Made by a program: the position numbers and the translations under genes
Notes under the pieces: model-generated
What the model saw: only the letters and a program-made list of their open reading frames with translations
The model's database searches: none
What the model was told of the DNA's origin: nothing
In this document: positions 52,554 to 61,623 of the stretch, one piece after another
Position numbering within the stretch: position 1 is the first letter of the stretch
How the letters are laid out: each line of letters starts with the position of its first letter
DNA from: Candidatus Eiseniibacteriota bacterium
GTDB taxonomy: Bacteria > Eisenbacteria > RBG-16-71-46
Direction: 5' to 3'
Assembly: GCA_025360715.1 (NCBI GenBank)
Contig: JANYBS010000026.1
Span: 1 to 64,000, forward strand
Length of the DNA stretch: 64,000 nucleotides

Positions 52554-55166
52554 TTACGGTACCGGGGTCACCGGCGGCGGCACGATGCTCGGCCGCGACG
52601 GGCTCCGGATACCCAGCGCATTGCGCTCGGAATCGAGCAACTGCTGCGCCTGCGGATCGCCGGGGTGGCCTTCGAGCCAACGCTGCAAGTACTGCAACGC
52701 GCGCTCGCGCTGCCCCGCCTCGCGCAGCGTGCTGTACGCGCCGTAGTACGGCAGGCCGTAGTTGGGATCCATCTGGATCGCCGCGTCGAACTGGCGCACG
52801 GCCTCGTCGAGCTTGCCGCGCAGCGCCATGGACACGCCGTAGTAGTACTTGACCTCGGGATTGTTGGGCGACTTCGTGTTGAGCATCTCGAAGAGCGCCA
52901 TCGCCTTGGCCGTATCGCCCGCGTCCATGTAGAACCCGCCCAGCGGCAGCAGCACCTCGGCGTAGTCCGGGAACATGCGGCCGATGCGTTCCATCTCGGA
53001 GATCGCCTTGGGCAGCTGGCCGTTGCGGCGGTAGTAGTACGCGAGTTGCAAGTGCGCCGCCGCGTAGTTGCGCGAAAGCGTGGACGCGTTGTCGTCCTTG
53101 TAGACCTTGCGGTCCCACGTGCCGTCCTTCTCGAACAACCCGCGGTACATGAACGTCTCGTAGAGCGCCTTGGTCGTGGCCGGCACGTCGAGGCCTGCCT
53201 TGAGGCTGTCGCGCTTGACCTCGTAGACCAAGCCTTGCAGGGCGAAGTACGGGTCGTAGCCGTAGTGCTCGGGCACCGTCACGGCGAAGTACGGTTGGCG
53301 CTTCCACGTGCCATCCGCGTTCTTCGAGTTCTCCATGATGTGGTGAACCATGTACTCGTTGGTGTAGATGATGTGGCCCGTCTCGTCCTGCACGGCGCCG
53401 CCACCGAGCATCTGGACCGTGCGGTCGTCGAGCGTGATCGGCACCTTGGGCGACTCGTCGCGAAGCTGGCGGATGTACCAGTCCGTGTTGAGCAGGCTCA
53501 GGTTCACGATGCGCACGTCCTTGCGGAAGCCCTCGACCTGCTGGATGTACCAGAGCGGGAACGTATCGTTGTCGCCGTTCGTGAACATGTACGAGTTCGG
53601 AGCGAGCGGCGCGAGCATGTTGTAGGCGTAGTCGCGCGCGATGTAGTTGCCGCTGCGATCGTGCGTGAACCACAGCGTCTTCATGAGCAGGAAAGGCTGC
53701 GCGCACAACAGGACCGTGGCCGCCACGGTGGCGTATCGCTGCCCGGCCCCTTCACTGAACGACTCGCGCACCCAACAGATGAGCCACGTACAACCGAGGC
53801 CGATCCACATGGCGTAGGCGTGGTAGCCGCTCTGGAAGAAGTAGTCGCGGTCGCGGACCTCGTGGTCGCTGAAGTTGAGGAACACGATCAGGCCGGCGGT
53901 GTTGAGGCCAAAGAAGACGAAGTTGTAGAAGAAGCCCTTCTTCGGATCGCGCTTGGCCTGCCAGAACGCGCCAGCCAGACCCAGCAGCATCGGAAGAAGC
54001 GACGTAAAGGCGGCTTTACCCGGGAAGAGCGGCCACTGACGGCTGAAGTAGCGCCAGAACTCTTTATTGAGCTGGTTCTCGAGCGAGGAGCGGCGCACGA
54101 ACATGTTCATCTCGCCGTACTGCTTGCGCTCGAGCAGGTCACGCAGCGTGTTCCAGTTGCTGGGATTGCCCTCGTTGATCGCCGGATGCAGGTTGGCGCG
54201 GATCGGCAGGTACAGGTGCGTGGAGTAGCCGACCACCATGAGCAGCAGCGCCAGCAGGATGACGCGCGCTTCCTTGTGCTTGGGCGCCATCATCACGAGC
54301 GGGAAGACGACACCGACCGCCGCCGCGATCGCGCCGACCGCCGTGAAGTCCGCCTTGCCATAGGCGAAATACATGCCGTAGGCGGCCAGCAGTGCGCTGA
54401 TCCCGAACACCCAACCCTGCATCTTGTTCTTGGACAGGAACCAGAAATTGACGATGACCGAGAACAGCAGCACGGCTCCGGCCATCTTCTCGAGGCCCGC
54501 GGGCACGCGCAGGATCGCCAGGAACGGAATGGCGAAGAGCATCGCCACCTTCCAGTCGATGAACGCCACCAGCACGATGAGCGGCGCGCCCATCACACCC
54601 ACGCCCAGGTGCAGACCCACGCTCAGCCACATCACGTAGGTGGCCGCGAGCAGGAAGCCCACATTCGGCTTCTTGTCGTGCGCATCCCACCACTTCAGGC
54701 CCAGCCAGAACACGAGCACCGAGGCCAGGCTCATCATCTGGTAGACCTCGGCCTCGATCGAGTTCTCCCAGAAGTTGTCCGAGAACGCGAGCATGAGCGC
54801 GCCCACGAACGCGCCGGCGATCGCCGCCCACTCCTGCCACGGCTTGCGGTCTTCGCCAAAGGCGCGGCGCGCCATCGACAACGTGCACAGGTACGTGAGC
54901 AGCACCGCGAGCGCGGCCGAGATCGCCGAGACCGCATTGACGCGCTGGGCGATCGTGGCCCAAGGGATGAGCGTGGCCACGCGGCCGAGCAGTACGAAGA
55001 ACGGCGTGCCGGGCGGATGCGGGATGCCCAGGATGTTGGAGACGGCGATGAACTCGCCGGAATCCCAGAACGGCACCGTGGGCGTGAGCGTCCTGAGATA
55101 GACACCCGCTGCGATGAGCAGCGTGAGCAGCGCGACGAAGCGTGACGCGCGCGGGTTGACGTTCAT
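52554..55166 (-). CDS. GT117/DUF2723 membrane protein with C-terminal TPRs
   Basis: An 870-residue protein. The DUF2723 signature is at the N-terminus: TPTVPFWDSGEFIAVSN followed by GIPHPPGTPFFVLLGR, with D35 and E38 in the position of the GT-C acids. About fourteen helices follow, then a soluble part with NGDNDTFPLWYIQQVEGFRKDV, typical of the family, and four TPR units (about 720-850). Family members are GT117 enzymes of Bacteroidetes-like bacteria, thought to act in protein O-glycosylation. ATG 55166 overlaps the upstream stop as ATGA. Its presence, and the secreted propeller proteins, suggests glycoprotein synthesis; this is inference. Confidence 0.93.
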   Translation of the reverse strand: MNVNPRASRFVALLTLLIAAGVYLRTLTPTVPFWDSGEFIAVSNILGIPHPPGTPFFVLLGRVATLIPWATIAQRVNAVSAISAALAVLLTYLCTLSMARRAFGEDRKPWQEWAAIAGAFVGALMLAFSDNFWENSIEAEVYQMMSLASVLVFWLGLKWWDAHDKKPNVGFLLAATYVMWLSVGLHLGVGVMGAPLIVLVAFIDWKVAMLFAIPFLAILRVPAGLEKMAGAVLLFSVIVNFWFLSKNKMQGWVFGISALLAAYGMYFAYGKADFTAVGAIAAAVGVVFPLVMMAPKHKEARVILLALLLMVVGYSTHLYLPIRANLHPAINEGNPSNWNTLRDLLERKQYGEMNMFVRRSSLENQLNKEFWRYFSRQWPLFPGKAAFTSLLPMLLGLAGAFWQAKRDPKKGFFYNFVFFGLNTAGLIVFLNFSDHEVRDRDYFFQSGYHAYAMWIGLGCTWLICWVRESFSEGAGQRYATVAATVLLCAQPFLLMKTLWFTHDRSGNYIARDYAYNMLAPLAPNSYMFTNGDNDTFPLWYIQQVEGFRKDVRIVNLSLLNTDWYIRQLRDESPKVPITLDDRTVQMLGGGAVQDETGHIIYTNEYMVHHIMENSKNADGTWKRQPYFAVTVPEHYGYDPYFALQGLVYEVKRDSLKAGLDVPATTKALYETFMYRGLFEKDGTWDRKVYKDDNASTLSRNYAAAHLQLAYYYRRNGQLPKAISEMERIGRMFPDYAEVLLPLGGFYMDAGDTAKAMALFEMLNTKSPNNPEVKYYYGVSMALRGKLDEAVRQFDAAIQMDPNYGLPYYGAYSTLREAGQRERALQYLQRWLEGHPGDPQAQQLLDSERNALGIRSPSRPSIVPPPVTPVP

Positions 55167-56203
55167 CCGTTCGGCCTCCGTGGATTCCGTGCTGCTCTGC
55201 GGCGGTGGGGGATTCGCACTGCGAAGAGGATGCCGCCGATGAGACTGACGGCGAAAGCCACCACGAAAGTGGTGATCTGCATCGAGAAAGCGCTTCCCTT
55301 GTCGAGCCCGACGAGCCCGAAGAGAACCATACCAGCGCCTTCTCGTACACCCATGCCGCTCAAGGAGATGGGCAATGACACTATCACCGCGAGAAGCGGC
55401 ACGAAAAGGAAGAAGTAGGCCAAAGCCACATGCAAGCCGAGCGCCCGCGCCACCAGGACGTGCACGAATATGCGCATCACCTGCGTGACGGTGGCGACTG
55501 TGAACAATTCCATGAACATCCGCGGCTGGCCGCGGAAGCCCGCCAGGCTCTCGGAGAGTTCATCCAGCGCGGGCTTGAGGCGCCCCAGGCCGACTTTGGA
55601 CAGCAGCCGCTCGATGGTCGCCAGGAGCACCGGATGGAACACCGCCCACAGCATGGTCACCGAGATCGTGAAGAAGATCAGGATGCCGCTGTAAGCCGCC
55701 GCAAGATGGAAGTGGTCGATCGCCGGCAGCGTCGAAACCACAGCCAGGGCGCCCATCGCGACGGTGCCGATCATGCGGTCCAACAAGACCGTCGAGAACG
55801 CCGTGGCGCGCGAGGCACCCGCGCGCGAGGCGTCCATGACGCGCGAGAAGTCGCCGCCCAGGTTCGCGGGCACGAAGTTGTTGAAGAACAGCCCCACATG
55901 GAAGTACGCGCACACCTTCCAGAACGGCAGCACGATGCCGACCTTGCGCAGCAGCTTGCTCCACTGATATGCGCCCAGAAGGTTGCTGCCCGCCATCATG
56001 GCGAATGCGCCCAGCAGCCAGCGGCGGTCGGCGTGCTCGAGATCGGAACTCACCTTGGACCACGGCACCAGGTGGAAGAGCCACGCGATCATCGCGCCGC
56101 TGATCGCCAGCTGCAGCACCAGCAGCAGCGCAGTGCGCGCGCTCGGCGCGCTGGGGCCGCCTGCTCCCCCCGTCGCGCTCGGCGCGTTCGAGGCTTCGCT
56201 CAC
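55163..56203 (-). CDS. UPF0104/lysylphosphatidylglycerol synthase-type transmembrane protein
   Basis: A 346-residue protein with about eight helices. Family signatures are the NNFVPANLGGDFSRVMD segment and LPISLSGMGVREGAGMVLFG near the C-terminus, as in the flippase half of MprF and in the UPF0104 proteins of glycan clusters. It may flip lipid-linked sugars or phospholipids. The start is GTG 56203, overlapping the GT4 stop; the in-frame upstream extension is rejected. It lacks the soluble aminoacyl-transfer half of MprF. Confidence 0.87.
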   Translation of the reverse strand: MSEASNAPSATGGAGGPSAPSARTALLLVLQLAISGAMIAWLFHLVPWSKVSSDLEHADRRWLLGAFAMMAGSNLLGAYQWSKLLRKVGIVLPFWKVCAYFHVGLFFNNFVPANLGGDFSRVMDASRAGASRATAFSTVLLDRMIGTVAMGALAVVSTLPAIDHFHLAAAYSGILIFFTISVTMLWAVFHPVLLATIERLLSKVGLGRLKPALDELSESLAGFRGQPRMFMELFTVATVTQVMRIFVHVLVARALGLHVALAYFFLFVPLLAVIVSLPISLSGMGVREGAGMVLFGLVGLDKGSAFSMQITTFVVAFAVSLIGGILFAVRIPHRRRAARNPRRPNG

Positions 56204-57318
56204 GCGCCCTCCCCTGCCAGCACGTCGAGCGACCGGCGCGCGCAATCGTCCCACTGGAAGCGTGACGCCCACTGCACGCCCGCGTCCGCCAGGCGCTCGC
56301 GCAGCGGCGCATCGGTGAGCACGCGCGTGAGCGACGACGCCAGTGCCGCATCGTCATCGTAGGGCACCAGCAGGCCCGTCTCGTCGCGGCGCACCGAATC
56401 GCGCAGGCCCGGGCTGTCGGCGGCGACCACGGCGGTGCCGCACGCGCCGGCTTCCACCACCGTGAGCCCCCAGCCTTCCTTGGGACTCGGCTGCACGACC
56501 GCCCACGCCGCCTGCATGCGCTTCACCTTCTCGGCAAAGGGCAGGAAGCCATGGAAGTCCACGGCGTGCGAGACGCCATGCTTGATTGCCTGCCTCGTGA
56601 GCGCGTCCTGCCACGGCCCGTCGCCGATGATGCCCATGCGCAGGTCGGGGACCTTGTCGAGCACCGCCGACAGCGAACGCAGCACCCAGTCCAGGCCCTT
56701 GTAGCGGCGCAGGCGGCCGACGAACACGAGCGTCGGCGCGACGCTCTTGGGCACCGCGGGATCGAGCTTGTAGCGCGTGTGGTCGAGCCCGCAGTGCACC
56801 ACCTGGATGCGACCCCGCGGCACTCCGCGCCCCACCAGGTCATCGCGCGTGCTCTCCGAGATCGCCAGGAATCGCGAGAGCGCGTACGCGCGCGGGATCA
56901 TCCACTCGAGCGCCACGACGTAACTGGCGATCGCCGGGTGCGCCTCGCGGAACGCCGTGGTGCCGAAGAGATGCGGCACAATCACGGCGACGGGCGCCTT
57001 GCTGAATTGCGCGCAGAAGCACGGGACCTTGTTGATGTCTTCGACGATCAGATCGGGCGTGTTCGCGCCGGAGAACTCGCGGCGCAGCACCCCGGGCACG
57101 GCGATGTTGAAGTCGTACCAGTCGCCACGCCGCACGATGCGCATGCCGCGATGCTCGCCCTCGGACGGCGCGCCGCGAAAGCCGCTCGCCAGCCAAGTGA
57201 CCTTCCAGCCGCGCCGTACGGCCTCGAGCAGGATCTCTTCCAGATGCAACTCGGCGCCGCCGGCTTCGGGATGCGCCGGGTCGCGGAAGTTGACGGCCAG
57301 CAGGTGCCTTGCGCTCAT
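56200..57318 (-). CDS. GT4-family glycosyltransferase
   Basis: A 372-residue GT-B protein. NFRDPAHPEAGGAELHLEE is the donor-side start typical of GT4, then WLASGF, VPHLFGTTAF, AISESTRDDLVGRGVP, HCGLDHTRY, VFVGRLRRYKGLDWVLRSL, GIIGDGPW and SPKEGWGLTVVEAGACGTAVVA. ATG 57318 overlaps the methyltransferase stop as ATGA. It is the first glycosyltransferase gene after the rib/nusB block in the direction of transcription. Confidence 0.93.
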   Translation of the reverse strand: MSARHLLAVNFRDPAHPEAGGAELHLEEILLEAVRRGWKVTWLASGFRGAPSEGEHRGMRIVRRGDWYDFNIAVPGVLRREFSGANTPDLIVEDINKVPCFCAQFSKAPVAVIVPHLFGTTAFREAHPAIASYVVALEWMIPRAYALSRFLAISESTRDDLVGRGVPRGRIQVVHCGLDHTRYKLDPAVPKSVAPTLVFVGRLRRYKGLDWVLRSLSAVLDKVPDLRMGIIGDGPWQDALTRQAIKHGVSHAVDFHGFLPFAEKVKRMQAAWAVVQPSPKEGWGLTVVEAGACGTAVVAADSPGLRDSVRRDETGLLVPYDDDAALASSLTRVLTDAPLRERLADAGVQWASRFQWDDCARRSLDVLAGEGA

Positions 57319-58091
57319 CGCTTGCGAGCGACCGTGCCGATGACGTGCGAGGTGTAGAGCGTCCAGCGCTGGCCGCGCAGCGACGCGCGCAGGCCATCCC
57401 AGCCGTTCGACCAGAACGCCGGGCCCTTGGGATGCAGCGGCAGCTTCACGCCCACCCCGCGTTTGAGCACCTCGCGCGTGACGCGGTACCACAGGCCGGG
57501 CACCATCCAGTCGCCATAGGTGCGCACGACCTGCATGCCAGTGGCGGCGCACAGACGCTCGAGCTGGTCGGGCGTGAACTGCGTCTCCCACCCCGCGAAC
57601 CACTTGCCCAGCAGGATGAGCGTGTTCTTCATCACCGTGTAGAGGTGAAAGCTCTGCGGCACGTCGACGAGCATTCGGCCGCCCTTGGCGGTCACGCGCG
57701 CGTTCTCGTTCAGCAGCGGCATCGGGTCGCGAAAGTGCTCGAGCAGTCCCTGATGGAACGACACGTCGATCGCGCCGTCGCGGAACGGCATGCGCGTCGC
57801 GTCGGCCTGCACGAACATCACGTCGATGCCCTGCGCTTTCGCCTGCGCCTTGACCAGCGCGAGCGAGGCCGGCGAGTAGTCGAGCACGATGCCCTTGGCG
57901 CCTTGGCGAGCCAGGTCGAGCAGGTCGCGGCCGGAGCCGGCGCCGATCTCCATCACGTACTTGGCACTCACGGGGCCGTCCGCGAGCACCTCGCGCACGA
58001 GCCGCCCGCCGGTCGAGTACGTGTCATCGATGTCGGCCGAGTGGCCCTTCCAGTACGACTCCCAGTGTTCGAGCGTAGAGACGCGCGCCAC
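57315..58091 (-). CDS. SAM-dependent methyltransferase
   Basis: A 258-residue class I methyltransferase. VMEIGAGSGRDLLDLARQG is motif I, followed by VLDYSPASLALVKAQ, FVQADATRMPFRDGAIDVSFHQGLLEHF and GGRMLVDVPQSFHLYTVMK. GTG 58091 is preceded by GGAGG at 5 bases, which decides the start. The substrate is unknown; the place at the head of the glycan genes suggests a sugar or lipid-linked glycan. It begins 13 bases after the phosphoesterase stop. Confidence 0.92.
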   Translation of the reverse strand: MARVSTLEHWESYWKGHSADIDDTYSTGGRLVREVLADGPVSAKYVMEIGAGSGRDLLDLARQGAKGIVLDYSPASLALVKAQAKAQGIDVMFVQADATRMPFRDGAIDVSFHQGLLEHFRDPMPLLNENARVTAKGGRMLVDVPQSFHLYTVMKNTLILLGKWFAGWETQFTPDQLERLCAATGMQVVRTYGDWMVPGLWYRVTREVLKRGVGVKLPLHPKGPAFWSNGWDGLRASLRGQRWTLYTSHVIGTVARKR

Positions 58092-58104
58092 GGTTCCTCC
58101 GGTC

Positions 58105-58830
58105 TTACTCGCCCCATTGCAGACGGTCGGCAAGGTACGGCGGCAAGCCGGCCTCACGGACCCGCTGCATGGCGGCGGGAATGTCATAGGTCACGCGCCG
58201 GTGTTCGAACGCGAACCGGGAATCGTCGACGAGCAGCCACGCCGCGCGCGGATCCCCATCGCGCGGCTGGCCCACACTACCCACGTTGATCAGGTAGCGG
58301 CTGCTCTTATCGCCGCGCACGAGTTCCTGGCGCGTGTACTGCACCGTGGTGCCGGCCAGCTCGAACGTGCCCGGATAGTGCGAATGGCCGATGACGCACA
58401 CCTGCTCGGTGCAGCCCGTCATCTCGTACGCGGCATCGGCCGGCGAGAAGACGTAGTGCCACTCCTCGGGCTCGAACGGTGTCGCGTGCACGAGATAGAT
58501 GCCGTGCCACGACGCCGACATGGGCAGCTCGCGCAGGTACGTGAGGTGCTCTTCGGTCAAGTGAGCAGTCGTCCAGCGCGCGGCGGCGGCCGCATCGGGA
58601 TTGAAATAGCCGAGCTTGATGCGGCCGCACGCGGCCCAGTCGTGATTGCCCGCGACGGCGTGCTCGATGAGCGGGCGCAGGCGCGCGATGCACTCGTTGG
58701 GCGCGGCGCCATAGCCAACAAAGTCGCCCAGACAGACCATGCCATCGACGCCCACCGACTCGATGTCGGCGAGGACCGCTTCGAGAGCGTCGATGTTGCC
58801 GTGGATATCCGACACGATGGCGAGGCGCAT
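58105..58830 (-). CDS. Calcineurin-like metallophosphoesterase
   Basis: A 241-residue protein with the full two-metal site of the family: SDIHGN (D-x-H), CLGDFVGYG (GD), AGNHDW (GNHD), LVHATPF and GHSHYPG (GHxH). INVGSVGQPRDGDP closes the fold. It is of the short YfcE/MJ0936-like cytoplasmic type. ATG 58830 overlaps the nusB stop by one base. The substrate is unknown; similar genes are scattered among housekeeping operons. Confidence 0.92.
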   Translation of the reverse strand: MRLAIVSDIHGNIDALEAVLADIESVGVDGMVCLGDFVGYGAAPNECIARLRPLIEHAVAGNHDWAACGRIKLGYFNPDAAAAARWTTAHLTEEHLTYLRELPMSASWHGIYLVHATPFEPEEWHYVFSPADAAYEMTGCTEQVCVIGHSHYPGTFELAGTTVQYTRQELVRGDKSSRYLINVGSVGQPRDGDPRAAWLLVDDSRFAFEHRRVTYDIPAAMQRVREAGLPPYLADRLQWGE

Positions 58831-59267
58831 CAGAACTCCGCAGCGCGCAGCGAGCGCGCAGCCTTGTCGAGCACACCATTCACGAAGCGCCCCGATTCCT
58901 CGCTGCCGTAGCGGCGCGCGATCTCGATGGCTTCGTCGATCACGACGCGCGCTGGCGAACCCGGGCGCGAAAGCAGCTCGGCCACGGCCACGCGCAACGT
59001 CGCGCGGTCGGTCGCCGCCAAGCGGTTGAGCGGCCAGTGCTCGGCCGACGCGCGCAGCAGCGTGTCGATCTCGGCGCCGCGCGTTTCGAGCGCGCGCACG
59101 AGGTCGCTCACGAGCTCACGCTGGTCGTCGGTCAGGTCCTCTTCGGGTGCGCGCAGGTCCCACGCGAACGCGTAACTGTCGCCGGCCACGTCGGCCTGGT
59201 ACGCGACGCGGAAGGCGACCTCGCGCGCGCGGCGGCGCTGGCCCGTGACGGGGGTGGACTCGGTCAT
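58830..59267 (-). CDS. nusB: Transcription antitermination factor NusB
   Basis: A 145-residue all-helical RNA-binding protein that acts with NusE (S10) at boxA sites in rRNA operons. RRRAREVAFRVAYQAD at the start, then LVRALETRGAEIDTLL, LAATDRATLRVAVAELL, the VVIDEAIEIARRYGSEESGRFVNGVLDK block and a short tail match NusB throughout. ATG 59267 overlaps the ribH stop as ATGA. ribH-nusB adjacency is widespread in bacteria. Confidence 0.96.
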   Translation of the reverse strand: MTESTPVTGQRRRAREVAFRVAYQADVAGDSYAFAWDLRAPEEDLTDDQRELVSDLVRALETRGAEIDTLLRASAEHWPLNRLAATDRATLRVAVAELLSRPGSPARVVIDEAIEIARRYGSEESGRFVNGVLDKAARSLRAAEF

Positions 59268-59740
59268 GTGCTCCTCACGGCGCGGCGGTGCCGCGCCATC
59301 GCGATGCCGGCAAGCGCAACCTGCGCGCCGGTGTTGCCCATCTCGCCGCCGCTACGGGCGGCGGCCTGTTCGGCGTCGTATGCCGCCAGCACGCCGTTGA
59401 GCACGGGCACGCCGGTATCAAGCGCGACGCGCATCAGGCCTTGCGAGGCCGCTTCGGCGACGAGGCGGAAATGTTCCGTTTCGCCCTTGATCACGCAGCC
59501 ATAAGCCAACACGGCGTCGAAGCGCCCGGACTCGGCCGCCCACTTGGCTGCGACCGGCAGCTCGTAGCTGCCCGGCACCCAGCGCACTTCCACATCGGCG
59601 TCCGCCGCGCCGCGATGGCGCAACACGTCAAGCGCCGCGTCCACCAGCCGCTCGACGATGTGCTCGTTCCACGTGGCCGCGAGCACGGCGAAGCGCAGCC
59701 CCGTGGCGTCGGATTCCGGCTTGAGGACTTGCACGCTCAC
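59264..59740 (-). CDS. ribH: 6,7-dimethyl-8-ribityllumazine synthase
   Basis: Condenses 3,4-dihydroxy-2-butanone 4-phosphate with the pyrimidine intermediate to form lumazine, the penultimate step of riboflavin synthesis. It has 158 residues. Motifs are [42 protein letters not shown] and GVPVLNGVL. The catalytic histidine of the usual ETxHF block is present as ETEHF. The start is GTG 59740, overlapping the ribBA stop as GTGA. Confidence 0.96.
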   Translation of the reverse strand: MSVQVLKPESDATGLRFAVLAATWNEHIVERLVDAALDVLRHRGAADADVEVRWVPGSYELPVAAKWAAESGRFDAVLAYGCVIKGETEHFRLVAEAASQGLMRVALDTGVPVLNGVLAAYDAEQAAARSGGEMGNTGAQVALAGIAMARHRRAVRST

Positions 59741-61014
59741 TCGCCCCCCAGCGCCAGATCGAGCAGATGGCCCAGCTTGTCTCGCTTGGTCGACAGGTAG
59801 CGCTTGTTGTGGCGGTTGGGTGCGATCTGCAGGCCGACGCGTTTTTCTATTTGTAGACCGTACGCTTCGAGGCCCACGATCTTGCGCGGGTTGTTCGTGA
59901 GCAGCTCGATCTTCTGCAAGCCCAGATCCGCCAGGATCTGCGCGCCGATGCCGTAATCACGCAGGTCGGCCGGGAAGCCCAACTTGAGGTTCGCGGTCAC
60001 GGTGTCGTAGCCCTTGTCCTGCAGCTGGTACGCGCGCAGCTTGTTGGCCAGGCCGATGCCGCGGCCTTCCTGGCGCAGGTAGAGCAGCACGCCGTTGCCG
60101 CGTTTCTGGATCGCCCGCATGGCCGCGTGCAGCTGCGGCCCGCAGTCGCAGCGCTGCGAGCCGAACACGTCGCCGGTCAGGCATTGCGAGTGCACGCGCA
60201 CGAGCGCGGCCTGCTTGCGGCTGAGCTTGCCCTTCACGAGCGCCACGTGATGGTCGCCTTCGAGCACGCTCTGGTACAAGTGCAGCTGGAACTCGCCCTC
60301 AGCGGTCGGCAGCGGCACGGTGAGCACGTGGCGCACGAGCTTCTCGCGATGGCGGCGGTACTCGATGAGGTCGCGAATGGTGAGAATGCCCAGGCCATGC
60401 CGCGCCGCGAACTTTTGCAGCTCGGGCAGGCGCATCATGTGGCCGTCTTCGGTGAGCACTTCGCACACGGCGGCGACCGGATGCAGTCCGCCCAGCGTGC
60501 ACAGGTCCGGCGCGGCCTCGGAGTGTCCCGCGCGGCGCAGCACGCCGCCCGGCATGGCCTTGAGCGGGAAGATGTGCCCGGGGCGCACGAAGTCGGTCGC
60601 CTTGGCGCGCGGCTTGGCGAGATCGCGCAGCGTCTTCGCGCGATCGAACGCCGAGGTGCCCGTGGTGGTGCCGGCGCGCGAATCCACCGATTCGGTGAAC
60701 GGCGTACCGAACTTGGACGTGTTGTTGGAGACCAGCAGCTTCAGGTCGAGCCGCTCGGCGACATCGGGCGCCATGGCGGCGCACAGAATGCCGCGGCCGT
60801 GCTTGACCGCGAAGTTGACCATGGCGGGCGTCGCCTTCTGGGCGGCGAAGACCAGGTCGCCTTCGTTCTCGCGGTCCGCGTCGTCGACCACGATGATCAT
60901 CTTGCCCGCGGCGATACGCCGCACGGCCTCTTCAACGTCCAGGAACACGCCCGGGGCGGAGCCGTTGCGGCTCACACCCTTTGCGCGGGGTTTCTTGAGA
61001 GTGGCGGTGCTCAC
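59737..61014 (-). CDS. ribBA: Bifunctional DHBP synthase / GTP cyclohydrolase II RibBA
   Basis: A 425-residue fusion. The N-terminal RibB half (about 20-225) makes 3,4-dihydroxy-2-butanone 4-phosphate and shows [12 protein letters not shown], the [17 protein letters not shown] segment and [11 protein letters not shown]. The C-terminal RibA half (about 226-420) opens GTP and has [21 protein letters not shown] with the three zinc cysteines, [13 protein letters not shown] and LTNNPRKI. Both active sites look complete. The start is GTG 61014, overlapping the ribE stop. Confidence 0.97.
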   Translation of the reverse strand: MSTATLKKPRAKGVSRNGSAPGVFLDVEEAVRRIAAGKMIIVVDDADRENEGDLVFAAQKATPAMVNFAVKHGRGILCAAMAPDVAERLDLKLLVSNNTSKFGTPFTESVDSRAGTTTGTSAFDRAKTLRDLAKPRAKATDFVRPGHIFPLKAMPGGVLRRAGHSEAAPDLCTLGGLHPVAAVCEVLTEDGHMMRLPELQKFAARHGLGILTIRDLIEYRRHREKLVRHVLTVPLPTAEGEFQLHLYQSVLEGDHHVALVKGKLSRKQAALVRVHSQCLTGDVFGSQRCDCGPQLHAAMRAIQKRGNGVLLYLRQEGRGIGLANKLRAYQLQDKGYDTVTANLKLGFPADLRDYGIGAQILADLGLQKIELLTNNPRKIVGLEAYGLQIEKRVGLQIAPNRHNKRYLSTKRDKLGHLLDLALGGE

Positions 61015-61622
61015 GACTGCCTCCCGGCCATGCCGGAATCCTCGAGCAGGCGCGCGAGGTAGCGCGCCAGGAGGTCGACTTCGAGATTCACCCGCCGCCC
61101 GGCCTTGTGATCCTGAGCCGTGGTGACCGCGAGTGTGTGGGGAATGTAAGCGATTTCGCAGCCATCCGGCGTGAGTGCGGCCACCGTGAGGCTGATGCCG
61201 TCTATGGCAAGAGACCCCTTCTCGGGGATGAAGCGGCGCAGTTCCGTGGGCACGCGGATCGTGATGCGAGTGCCATCGCCCTCTTTCGCGTCGACGATCA
61301 CCTCGCCCACGCCGTCAACGTGGCCCTGCACCATGTGGCCGCCCAGGCGCTGCTCCAACCTGAGCGCGCGTTCCAGGTTCACGCGCTCGCCCACCGCCCA
61401 CGCGCCGAGCGTGGTGCGCGCGAGCGTCTCGGGGATCGCTTCGACCGCGAAGCGGCCCGGCTCGAGCGCGACGACCGTGAGGCACACGCCGCTGCACGCG
61501 ATGCTGTCGCCCACGTGCGCGTCTTCCATCACGAGCTCGGCGGCGAGCCAGAAGCGCCGGCCGGCAGAGCGCTCTTCGAGCTGCGCGACATGGCCGACTT
61601 CCTCGATGAGTCCGGTGAACAT
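61011..61622 (-). CDS. ribE: Riboflavin synthase alpha chain
   Basis: Dismutates two lumazines to riboflavin. It has 203 residues in two similar barrels: [12 protein letters not shown] with CSGVCLTVV in the first, and the [14 protein letters not shown] bridge then [10 protein letters not shown] and [10 protein letters not shown] in the second. ATG 61622 is preceded by AAGGAGG and lies one base after the ribD stop, so the start is clear. It is also called ribC in some species. Confidence 0.96.
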   Translation of the reverse strand: MFTGLIEEVGHVAQLEERSAGRRFWLAAELVMEDAHVGDSIACSGVCLTVVALEPGRFAVEAIPETLARTTLGAWAVGERVNLERALRLEQRLGGHMVQGHVDGVGEVIVDAKEGDGTRITIRVPTELRRFIPEKGSLAIDGISLTVAALTPDGCEIAYIPHTLAVTTAQDHKAGRRVNLEVDLLARYLARLLEDSGMAGRQS

Positions 61623-61623
61623 G

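Noticed and set aside
52665-55145. 826-codon plus-strand open frame opposite the GT117 gene
   Set aside because: Antisense shadow: histidine-, arginine- and valine-rich composition, no domain signatures, no ribosome site, and a full GT117 protein on the minus strand.
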